Both the position numbers and the translations under genes were made by a program. A model generated the notes under the pieces. That model ran no database searches. It saw only the letters and a program-made list of their open reading frames with translations, and was not told the origin of the DNA. DNA of 47,473 nt. It comes from an uncultured Phocaeicola sp. (lineage in GTDB: Bacteria; Bacteroidota; Bacteroidia; Bacteroidales; Bacteroidaceae). The stretch spans positions 1-47,473 of the forward strand of contig CALUGI010000024.1 of the NCBI GenBank assembly GCA_944320135.1, in the 5' to 3' direction. Shown piece after piece: positions 41,358 through 47,473 of the stretch; the first letter of the stretch is position 1, and each line of letters begins with the position of its first letter.

Positions 41358-42382
41358 CAGTTGAAATATTGCAGCTTGCGCCGGTTAATGATTACATAGA
41401 TGATTACAGGAGCCCCGACCACAGGAGTAACCGCATTGAGCGGAATAACGCCCAGACTGCCGGGAAGCACGCACACGAGATTGCAGAAAAGGGCCAACGC
41501 CCCGCCGCAAAGCAAAGTGACGGGCATCAGCGAATTGTGGTTCGACGTGCCCAGCAGAAGACGCGCAATGTGGGGCACAGCCAGTCCGATAAAGGCTATC
41601 GGTCCGCAAAACGCCGTTGTGACCGCCGTCAGAATGCCCGTAGACAGCAAAAGCAGGTTGCGGACCCGGCGGACGTTGATGCCCAGATTCTCCGCATAGC
41701 GCGTGCCGAGAAGCAGCGCGTTCAGCGGCTTTATCAGCAGAACGGCTATCAGCAAACCCGCTGCGACACAACAGGAAAAGGCCGGAAGCTGGTCAAGCGA
41801 CACTCCGCCAAAGTTGCCCAATCCCCACACCACAAACGAATGCACGTTGTCGGAAGCGGAGAAGAAACTGAGCAGCGATATTACGGACGACACCACATAA
41901 CCGATCATGATGCCCGCAATGAGCAGCATCACGCTGTCTCTTATCAGGAAAGAGAGGAAGAGTATCAGCAAAAGGACTGCTGCCGCTCCGACCAATGCCC
42001 CCAATACGACCGAAAAGAACCCCGACAGGCCGAGTCCGACCGCGCCGCCTCCCGCCATCACCACCAACGCCACTCCAAGACTGGCGCCCGAACTGATTCC
42101 CAATATGGAAGAATCGGCCAACGGGTTGTTGAACACGGTTTGAAGCATCAGGCCGGAGGCCGACAAAGCCGCTCCGCAGAGCAGGGCCGTCACGCATTGC
42201 GGAAAGCGCGACTCCCAGACAATATACGTCCATCCGGCTTTTTCCGCCTCGCCTCCACTCAGGATGTGCCAGACCGCCTCGGCCGGAATGTCTACCGAGC
42301 CGAAAAGAAGGTTCGCCGCCATCAGCGCCGCAATGCACAACGCCAAGCAGATTCCGTATATGAGGCTTCTGTCCGCTTTCAT
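41357..42382 (-). CDS. FecCD-family ABC transporter permease
   Basis: A 341-residue membrane permease with about ten segments. ALLCGAALSASGLMLQTVFN and PLADSSILGISSGASLGVAL are the FecCD/BtuC signature region. GPIAFIGLAVPHIARLLLGT carries the ATPase-contact loop. Together with the neighbouring ATPase and binding protein it forms an inner-membrane importer for a siderophore, heme or corrinoid. It overlaps the upstream binding-protein gene by 4 bp. Confidence 0.95.
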   Translation of the reverse strand: MKADRSLIYGICLALCIAALMAANLLFGSVDIPAEAVWHILSGGEAEKAGWTYIVWESRFPQCVTALLCGAALSASGLMLQTVFNNPLADSSILGISSGASLGVALVVMAGGGAVGLGLSGFFSVVLGALVGAAAVLLLILFLSFLIRDSVMLLIAGIMIGYVVSSVISLLSFFSASDNVHSFVVWGLGNFGGVSLDQLPAFSCCVAAGLLIAVLLIKPLNALLLGTRYAENLGINVRRVRNLLLLSTGILTAVTTAFCGPIAFIGLAVPHIARLLLGTSNHNSLMPVTLLCGGALALFCNLVCVLPGSLGVIPLNAVTPVVGAPVIIYVIINRRKLQYFN

Positions 42383-43521
42383 TCCGCCAAACGGGTAAAG
42401 TATCTTGTCTGATGATTGTCCGAAAGTTCCGGATGGAATATCTTCACCATATCCTCCAACAACAAGTCGGGCCGGAAAGGGGTTTCCTCATAAAAGGGAA
42501 TCCGGCAAGTATTGCAGCCGTAAATCCGGCGCTCGCGGAAGGCGCGGAAACGGGAATAAGGCGCATATTCGGCGGCAAGCGTCCCATAGGTCTTGTCTTC
42601 AGGCTGGTTATACTTGACAAGCCAGTATTCTGCAAGCTGGCCCCTGTCGAAAACCGTTTCAAAAGCCATAGGCACCGAACCGCTGTTCGGCAGATAATCG
42701 AACACATAGCGCGCACCGGCATCGGCAAACAGCTTTCCGGTAGTGCTTCCGCCGCCCGACACGTACCATGTGGCACCGTATTTCAAGTCGCTCATCACCG
42801 CAGGGCGGCTTTCCGCCTGCAAAGCCAGCGTCTTCAGCCGCAAATACGCCGCTTCCACTTCACGGAACAACGAATCGGCACGGCTGTAAGTTCCCGTAAG
42901 CAGTCCGTAGAACGCCATCCACTCGGCGCGCCCCAACGGAGAGGTTTCCATATAGTCCGCGCACTCCACCAGCGGAATGCCGAGTTTGCCAATCTTTCCA
43001 TACCCGTTGCTGTTTTCAAAAGGAGAAAGCAGTATCGCGTCCGGATGCAGGTCGATGATTTTTTCCACGTCCGGGCTCAGGCTGTTCCCGCAATCGGCCA
43101 TCCGACCCTCTGCACACCGCTGCCTTATTTCAGGCATGTTCATGTATTCCAATCCGCAGATGCCGGCAATCCGGTCCAATGCGCCCAGTTCCTTGAACAG
43201 GCTGCAATGCACGGACGAATAGACCATACATCTTTCCAACGGCACTCTCACCGCTTCCGCCCCTTCCGGCAAGTTTGGCAGAGGAAGGCGCCTGTCGACC
43301 AGCGCGTAGGTGCGGAGCGTTTTCGCCGTGTCCCACGGATTGCGAAGCACGGCCAGCGTATAGTCCGGGAAGCGGACGATGCAAAGGTTGCGGGCATAGC
43401 GCAGCCGCAACGTGTCGCCGCCTTCCGAAACGGAAGAAGTCTTGCCTCTGCCGTTGCAGGCGGCCAGAAGCAAGACTAATGTTACCATTATTATATGGAC
43501 AGACAGCAGAAAACGTCTCAT
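42379..43521 (-). CDS. Substrate-binding lipoprotein, FecB/BtuF type
   Basis: A 380-residue periplasmic binding lipoprotein. The lipobox is LLLAAC (Cys22). Cluster III binding-protein blocks include VYSSVHCSLFKELGALDRIA, EKIIDLHPDAILLSPFENSN and GKIGKLGIPLVECADYMETS. It delivers the ligand to the FecCD-type permease. It shares 4 bp with the permease gene and follows the beta-propeller lipoprotein gene by 4 bp, so all four genes form one operon. Confidence 0.93.
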   Translation of the reverse strand: MRRFLLSVHIIMVTLVLLLAACNGRGKTSSVSEGGDTLRLRYARNLCIVRFPDYTLAVLRNPWDTAKTLRTYALVDRRLPLPNLPEGAEAVRVPLERCMVYSSVHCSLFKELGALDRIAGICGLEYMNMPEIRQRCAEGRMADCGNSLSPDVEKIIDLHPDAILLSPFENSNGYGKIGKLGIPLVECADYMETSPLGRAEWMAFYGLLTGTYSRADSLFREVEAAYLRLKTLALQAESRPAVMSDLKYGATWYVSGGGSTTGKLFADAGARYVFDYLPNSGSVPMAFETVFDRGQLAEYWLVKYNQPEDKTYGTLAAEYAPYSRFRAFRERRIYGCNTCRIPFYEETPFRPDLLLEDMVKIFHPELSDNHQTRYFTRLAE

Positions 43522-43525
43522 CCCG

Positions 43526-44632
43526 TCAGTCGATAAACAGCATGGAGTTGGGGTTGATGCCTCCTGCCGGGAACTTTTCCTTGAAAGTCCCGTAGCGGTC
43601 GAAGCGGTATATCGTCCCTTCGCTCACGTAGTCGCTCGTTCCGATGTAGATGTCGCCCGTCTCGTCGTCCACTTCGAGCAGATAGATGACTTCGCTCGAA
43701 AGCTCGTCCGGAGCATTGTTCAGGAAAGAATGGCCGACCTGGCCGGTATTGACATTATACGTGAAGAACGAATTGTCCGTGTCCGTATCAACAAGATACA
43801 GCAGGCCATCCTCTCCTTCAGCCAGTTTGGTGGCCTCCGTCACTTTTGTCACGGAATTGTTTTTATACGGGTCGATTATCTGAAGTTGGTTCCGTGTCGT
43901 TTTCTCCCAAGTGGACGAATCATATACATCTCTCGATATTAAAAAAATCTTACCGTCATCTTCCCACAACCGCTCCGGATTCGCAGCTACGGCAATTTTG
44001 CTTTCCAAGTCCATCGTACCGGCATTAAGCACCAACACCTCGCTGTTATATACGATAGCGCCCGTTTCATCATAACGATAGGTATTTGCCACATAAAGCC
44101 TTCCGCCGCACTCCACAATCCCCTCCAAGCAGGTGTCATCCCCTTCGTAGGCATCCACCTCGTCAAGCGTATTGCGGTCGAGCTTGCTCACGCGCCCGCC
44201 GTATTGGGTGACGTACACATATCCGTTTTCCACATCCACGTGTCGGGGAGTGTCTTCAAACGTATGGCGGCATTGCTCCACCCCGGCCGCATTCAGCTTC
44301 GCGATATATTTTGAGCCGGAAACGACCACGTAGATATAGTCGTCTTCCTCCGCCATCGCAAGGCCGGTATCTCCTAACTTCTTGCCGTTCTGATACTGAT
44401 AGATGTCTCTGATAAAATCCGCGTTGCCGTCGGGAGCATAAAATGCCAGGCCCGAATTGTCTCCGCCCATCGTCCCCTCATACAATATATAGGCACGCCG
44501 CCCCGGAAGTTCCACTTTGGAGCCGGAATCGTCCAACCAGTCGTCGTTGTCATCGTCATCGCAAGCGACAAACGCCCCGCACGTTGCCAACAGGCAAAGC
44601 GCAGTCCATACGAAATTTCTCATCTTCTTCAT
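43526..44632 (-). CDS. Surface beta-propeller lipoprotein (DUF5074/YncE-like)
   Basis: A 368-residue lipoprotein. The lipobox is AFVAC (Cys24), followed by DDDDNDD, an acidic surface-export signal. The mature part looks like a seven-bladed YncE-type propeller: DYIYVVVSGSKYIAKLNAAG, GYVYVTQYGGRVSKLDRNTL, RLYVANTYRY and GDIYIGTSDY. It is the first gene of the importer operon. In Bacteroides, the cobalamin-capturing BtuG is a propeller lipoprotein found with Btu transport genes, so a corrinoid-binding role is possible. The substrate could equally be heme or a siderophore. AAAAGGAGGAATTT gives an unusually good ribosome site. Confidence 0.85.
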   Translation of the reverse strand: MKKMRNFVWTALCLLATCGAFVACDDDDNDDWLDDSGSKVELPGRRAYILYEGTMGGDNSGLAFYAPDGNADFIRDIYQYQNGKKLGDTGLAMAEEDDYIYVVVSGSKYIAKLNAAGVEQCRHTFEDTPRHVDVENGYVYVTQYGGRVSKLDRNTLDEVDAYEGDDTCLEGIVECGGRLYVANTYRYDETGAIVYNSEVLVLNAGTMDLESKIAVAANPERLWEDDGKIFLISRDVYDSSTWEKTTRNQLQIIDPYKNNSVTKVTEATKLAEGEDGLLYLVDTDTDNSFFTYNVNTGQVGHSFLNNAPDELSSEVIYLLEVDDETGDIYIGTSDYVSEGTIYRFDRYGTFKEKFPAGGINPNSMLFID

Positions 44633-44694
44633 AAATTCCTCCTTTTAAACGGCAACTTGCAGCCGACAAGCAGTGCAAGCGCCACAATTCATCG

Positions 44695-44702
44695 CAAATA
44701 TA
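44695..44702 (-). promoter_or_regulatory. -7 element for the importer operon
   Basis: TATATTTG on the minus strand. The leader to the ATG is only about 55 nt, too short for a cobalamin riboswitch, though it can form a small CTTGCA/TGCAAG hairpin. Confidence 0.7.
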
Positions 44703-44725
44703 ACGTTTTTTTTCGGCTTTCTTGC

Positions 44726-44733
44726 TAACTTTG
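44726..44733 (+). promoter_or_regulatory. -7 element for the antiporter operon
   Basis: TAACTTTG on the plus strand with a T-run at the -33 region. It is divergent from the importer promoter; the two -7 elements are 23 bp apart. Confidence 0.65.
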
Positions 44734-44739
44734 CAAAAA

Positions 44740-44849
44740 AACTGACGGGCGCATTCCGAAAAAACGCCGCCGCACACCGTCCTGAAGCCCGCGAACTGCG
44801 GAACGGAACGCGCGGACGTTTTCCGGCAAACATGCGCCCCTAAAAAAAA
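44740..44849. repeat. Degenerate 22-bp phased units
   Basis: Units starting at 44740, 44762, 44784, 44806 and 44828 each begin with A/G-AA followed by a C/G-rich core, such as AAACGCCGCCGCAC, GAAGCCCGCGAACT and GAACGCGCGGACG. They occupy the leader of the antiporter gene. Confidence 0.45.
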
Positions 44850-44864
44850 ATTGCAGCGCCGCTT

Positions 44865-46322
44865 ATGACTTTTAACGCCGAGAACATCCTCCTTATCGGG
44901 TCAATCCTGATTCTTTCAAGCATCCTTATCAGCAAGACCGGCTACCGGTTCGGCATTCCCACCCTTCTGCTCTTTCTCATGGTAGGCATGTTCTTCGGAA
45001 GCGACGGCCTGGGACTTCAGTTCAACAGCGCGTCCGATGCGCAGTTTGTCGGGATGATTGCCCTGAGCATCATCCTCTTTTCAGGAGGCATGGACACGAA
45101 ATACGCCGACATCCGCCCCGTGCTCAAGCCGGGCATCGTCCTTTCCACTTTGGGAGTGCTGCTCACCACCTTGCTCACGGGAGCCTTCATCTATTGGATT
45201 TCGGGATGGGACAAAACCAACATCCAGCTTCCCTTGCTCACCTCCATGCTGCTGGCCGCCACCATGTCGTCTACCGACTCGGCTTCCGTGTTCAGCCTGC
45301 TCCGTTCGCAAAACATGAACCTGAAGCAGAACCTCCGTCCCATGCTCGAACTGGAAAGCGGAAGCAACGACCCGATGGCTTACATGCTGACCATCGTGCT
45401 TATCCAGGTTATTTCGAGCGGCAGCGACCTCAACCTCGCCCTCATAGGAAGGGACTTGCTCATACAGTTCTTCTTCGGAGGGGTGATAGGCTATGCGGCC
45501 GGACGCTTCGCCGTGTGGTTGGTGAACCGAATCAACCTGTCGAACAGCTCGCTCTATCCCATCCTGCTGCTGAGCATGGTGTTCATCACGTTCACCGTCA
45601 CCGACCAGCTGAAGGGCAACGGCTATCTGGCGGTCTACATCATGGGAATGATTGCAGGCAACTCCCGGCTGGCGTTCCGCAAAGACATCCATACGTTCAT
45701 GAACGGGCTTACGTGGCTGTTCCAGATAGTGGTGTTCCTCACGTTGGGGCTGTTGGTCAACCCGCATGAGATGCTCGACATTGCGGCTGTAGCGATGCTC
45801 ATCGGCGTGTTCATGATTCTCGTGGCCCGTCCTGCCAGCGTATTCCTCTGTCTGCTTCCCTTCCGGAGGCTGACCCACAAGGCCCGCCTGTTCGTGTCGT
45901 GGGTGGGGCTGCGCGGAGCCGTGCCTATCATCTTCGCCACTTATCCCGTGCTGGCCGAAATTGAAGGGTCGCAGCAGCTGTTCAACATCGTGTTCTTCAT
46001 CACGCTGCTTTCCCTGACCATCCAAGGAATGACCATCGCGAAGACCGCACGTCTGCTCCACCTCGACCTTCCGGCGGAAAAAGAAGGAAACGAGTTCGGC
46101 GTGGAACTCCCGGAAGAAATCGACACAAGCCTCAACGACCTGACGCTGACCGCAGAGATGCTCGCCCACGGAAACCGCTTAGCCGACATGAAGCTCCCGC
46201 AAGGCACGTTAGTGATGCTCGTGAAGCGGGGCGAAGAGTTCATCATTCCCAACGGACAGATAGAACTGCATCCCGGCGACAAGCTGCTTCTCATATCAGA
46301 AAACAAAAAGACACAACCATGA
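44865..46322 (+). CDS. Monovalent cation/proton antiporter, NhaP2/CvrA type
   Basis: A 485-residue protein of the CPA1 family. About 12 membrane segments span residues 5-400. They contain TSMLLAATMSSTDSASVFSL and LELESGSNDPMAYMLTIVLI, which carry the conserved transport-site acidic residues, and FVSWVGLRGAVPIIFATYPV. The last 70 residues form a TrkA_C-like regulatory domain (LPQGTLVMLVKRGEEFIIPN). It probably exchanges K+ or Na+ for protons in pH or volume control. The next gene overlaps it by 4 bp. Confidence 0.94.
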   Translation: MTFNAENILLIGSILILSSILISKTGYRFGIPTLLLFLMVGMFFGSDGLGLQFNSASDAQFVGMIALSIILFSGGMDTKYADIRPVLKPGIVLSTLGVLLTTLLTGAFIYWISGWDKTNIQLPLLTSMLLAATMSSTDSASVFSLLRSQNMNLKQNLRPMLELESGSNDPMAYMLTIVLIQVISSGSDLNLALIGRDLLIQFFFGGVIGYAAGRFAVWLVNRINLSNSSLYPILLLSMVFITFTVTDQLKGNGYLAVYIMGMIAGNSRLAFRKDIHTFMNGLTWLFQIVVFLTLGLLVNPHEMLDIAAVAMLIGVFMILVARPASVFLCLLPFRRLTHKARLFVSWVGLRGAVPIIFATYPVLAEIEGSQQLFNIVFFITLLSLTIQGMTIAKTARLLHLDLPAEKEGNEFGVELPEEIDTSLNDLTLTAEMLAHGNRLADMKLPQGTLVMLVKRGEEFIIPNGQIELHPGDKLLLISENKKTQP

Positions 46323-46810
46323 CAAGAATAGGACTTCTATCGGACACCCACGGATATTGGGACGACCGATACGTGAAATACTTTGAGAGTTGCGACGAAA
46401 TCTGGCACGCAGGCGACATCGGCTCGCTCGAACTGGCCGAACGGCTCGCCGCCGTCCGACCGCTCCGCGCCGTCTACGGAAACATCGACGGACACGACAT
46501 CCGCATCCGCTATCCGGAAACCGCACGCTTCACCGTCGACGGAGCCGACGTATTGATGAAGCACATCGGAGGCTATCCGGGCAAATACGACCCTTCGATA
46601 CGGGGGCAGATACTCGTGCATCCGCCCAAACTCTTCATCAGCGGACATTCGCATATTCTGAAGGTGCAATACGACAAAACGCTCCGCCTGCTCCACGTCA
46701 ACCCCGGAGCCGCCGGGAAATACGGCTTCCACAAGGTACGCACTTTAGTGCGCTTCACCATAGACAAAGGCAGCTTCTCCGACATGGAAGTAATCGAGCT
46801 GGCAGACTGA
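46319..46810 (+). CDS. YfcE/MJ0936-type metallophosphoesterase
   Basis: A 163-residue phosphodiesterase. MTRIGLLSDTHGY contains the D-X-H metal motif, EIWHAGDIGS the GD motif, AVYGNIDGHD the GN(I)DxH motif, and LFISGHSHILKVQYD the GHSH motif. HVNPGAAG ends the core. All metal ligands are present, and the length is normal for the family. Substrates of such enzymes are poorly defined; they cleave model phosphodiesters. It is coupled to the antiporter gene by a 4-bp overlap. Confidence 0.94.
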   Translation: MTRIGLLSDTHGYWDDRYVKYFESCDEIWHAGDIGSLELAERLAAVRPLRAVYGNIDGHDIRIRYPETARFTVDGADVLMKHIGGYPGKYDPSIRGQILVHPPKLFISGHSHILKVQYDKTLRLLHVNPGAAGKYGFHKVRTLVRFTIDKGSFSDMEVIELAD

Positions 46811-46872
46811 ACGCGCACGCCTCTTTCATCCGACCGCAGGAAAAATCCGTGCGCCTGCCGGATTAAAGCCTG

Positions 46873-47040
46873 TTTCCGCGCTAAGAATCTTCGTTTCACA
46901 TTGCGGTTTCTTCATTTCACACAGCGGTTTATATGTTTCTCAATGCGGTTTGCATGTTTCACGTTGTGAAATGAAATTATTCGGGCGGAGAAAATGGCTT
47001 TTCCGGCGGGGAAATCAAGTTTCCCTGCCGGGCGGAGCGG
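46873..47040. repeat. Eight in-phase 21-bp tandem units
   Basis: Units of exactly 21 bp start at 46873, 46894, 46915, 46936, 46957, 46978, 46999 and 47020. Six begin with TTTC; the other two begin TATTC and TTTTC. Units 2-4 share TTTCAC/TC and GCGGTTT, as in TTTCACATTGCGGTTT and TTTCACACAGCGGTTT. Unit 5 turns into the palindrome TTTCACGTTGTGAAA. Units 6-7 share TTC-GGCGG-GAAA. The array fills the first half of the 463-bp gap before rmlB. No gene is seen there. Confidence 0.8.
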
Positions 47041-47086
47041 AAAAATGCCACGGCTCCTTTCGGCTGCAATGCCACCCTCGGCTTCC

Positions 47087-47105
47087 GGGCGTATGCGATA
47101 CGCCC
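47087..47105. repeat. REP-like palindrome
   Basis: GGGCGTAT-GCG-ATACGCCC is a perfect 8-bp inverted repeat followed by CTAC. Similar GGGGCGTAT-type hairpins recur in intergenic DNA of gut Bacteroidales as far as I recall. Two further hairpins, ATTGGC/GCCAAT near 47125-47149 and ATGCCG/CGGCAT near 47154-47171, follow. Confidence 0.55.
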
Positions 47106-47219
47106 CTACGCTAACGGGAACCTTTATTGGCGTGCAGGCATAAAGCCAATATCATGCCGGACAGACGGCATCCAAATGAAAGAGACGTAACCGAATGCGA
47201 ACTTAAAAAGGGAAAAAAC

Positions 47220-47250
47220 TTTGCGCTTTCAAAAAACTTTCCGAAATTTG
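47220..47250 (+). promoter_or_regulatory. Probable rmlB promoter
   Basis: TTTG (47220-47223), 19 bp, then GAAATTTG (47243-47250), one mismatch from TAnnTTTG. It lies 23 bp before the ATG. Confidence 0.55.
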
Positions 47251-47273
47251 CGCCGGAAATAAAAAAACAAATT

Positions 47274-47473
47274 ATGAAAACTTACCTTGTAACAGGAGCG
47301 GCCGGGTTCATCGGAGCCAACTATATCAAGTATATTCTGGCTAAATACGATGACATCAAACTGGTCATTCTGGATGCGTTGACTTACGCCGGAAATCTGG
47401 GGACTATCGCCGGCGACATAGACAACGAACGTTGTTTCTTTATAAAGGGGAATATATGCGACCGCGATTTGGC
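47274..47473 (+). CDS. rmlB: dTDP-glucose 4,6-dehydratase (5' part)
   Basis: The first 66 codons of a short-chain dehydrogenase/reductase-type enzyme; the gene runs off the right edge. MKTYLVTGAAGFIGANYIKY carries the NAD-binding GXXGXXG motif, and ILDALTYAGNLGTIAGD is the RmlB-specific D(A/K)LTYAGN block. It converts dTDP-glucose to the 4-keto-6-deoxy sugar on the way to dTDP-rhamnose and other deoxysugars for surface glycans. Other UDP-sugar epimerase-like enzymes share the fold, but LTYAGN points to RmlB. Confidence 0.92.
   Translation, partial: MKTYLVTGAAGFIGANYIKYILAKYDDIKLVILDALTYAGNLGTIAGDIDNERCFFIKGNICDRDL

Noticed and set aside
44633-44702. Cobalamin riboswitch before the propeller lipoprotein gene
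   Set aside because: The leader is about 55 nt and lacks the B12 box and the multi-helix core.
46894-46983. Heptapeptide-repeat reading frame (FHIAVSS, FHTAVYM, FLNAVCM) in the 21-bp array
   Set aside because: There is no start codon in a suitable place, substitutions between units are not synonymous, and the frame ends after about 27 codons.
46873-47040. CRISPR array
   Set aside because: Units are contiguous with no unique spacers of constant length, repeats are only 21 bp and degenerate, and no cas gene is present.

Overview
The window reads as a chromosomal segment of a Bacteroidales bacterium (phylum Bacteroidota) of roughly 50% G+C. The evidence is the TAnnTTTG -7 elements with TTTG/TTG at -33 in front of most genes, the scarcity of Shine-Dalgarno sequences, lipoproteins with an acidic surface-export signal after the lipobox cysteine, a one-piece hybrid two-component regulator, and Bacteroidales-type DnaK, Pgk, RadA and Ffh. 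I cannot name the genus. Nearly all of the DNA is chromosomal core. Mobile DNA is limited to the edge of a group II intron and possibly a toxin-antitoxin pair. No tRNA, rRNA, CRISPR array or insertion sequence was seen.

Layout. 1-166: the 5' end of a group IIC-type intron, inserted just behind the dnaK terminator. 171-3717: dnaK, with a sigma-54-like promoter motif, and a padR-pspC pair. 3919-15759: a ten-gene minus-strand operon for the lipopolysaccharide inner core. Its order is waaA, lpxL-like, CMP-Kdo synthetase-like, GT90, GT9, two alkaline-phosphatase-fold head-group transferases, GT4, GT2, and a last glycosyltransferase broken by a frameshift. It has a clear promoter and terminator. 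16078-17963: an acetyltransferase gene converging on radA. 18200-23496: the threonine operon thrA, ThrB-type phosphotransferase and thrC, behind a long leader that encodes a Thr/Ile/Met-rich peptide. 23582-28837: ffh, a MATE exporter, a DUF4424/YARHG-type exported protein and an acidic lipoprotein. 29131-32697: a FadL-family porin, a toxin-antitoxin pair and pgk. 32833-38024: a 1321-residue hybrid two-component system with two half-size chromate transporter genes directly behind it. 38030-40259: a tightly overlapping cassette of GNAT, a PAPS-reductase-like protein (DUF3440/IbrA-like) and a ParB-like protein (IbrB-like). 40332-44632: an FecBCD/BtuFCD-type importer with a surface beta-propeller lipoprotein. 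44865-46810: a NhaP2-type antiporter and a YfcE-type phosphodiesterase. 47274-end: the start of rmlB.

The most interesting points are: (1) the GNAT/IbrA/IbrB-like cassette, whose chemistry is not established; (2) the candidate threonine attenuator; (3) degenerate tandem repeats with a 21-22 bp period in at least seven intergenic regions, most clearly eight in-phase units at 46873-47040; (4) a group IIC intron parked on the dnaK terminator; (5) a sigma-54-type -24/-12 motif in front of dnaK; and (6) the frameshifted last gene of the LPS operon. All matches were found by eye, without database searches or folding programs.
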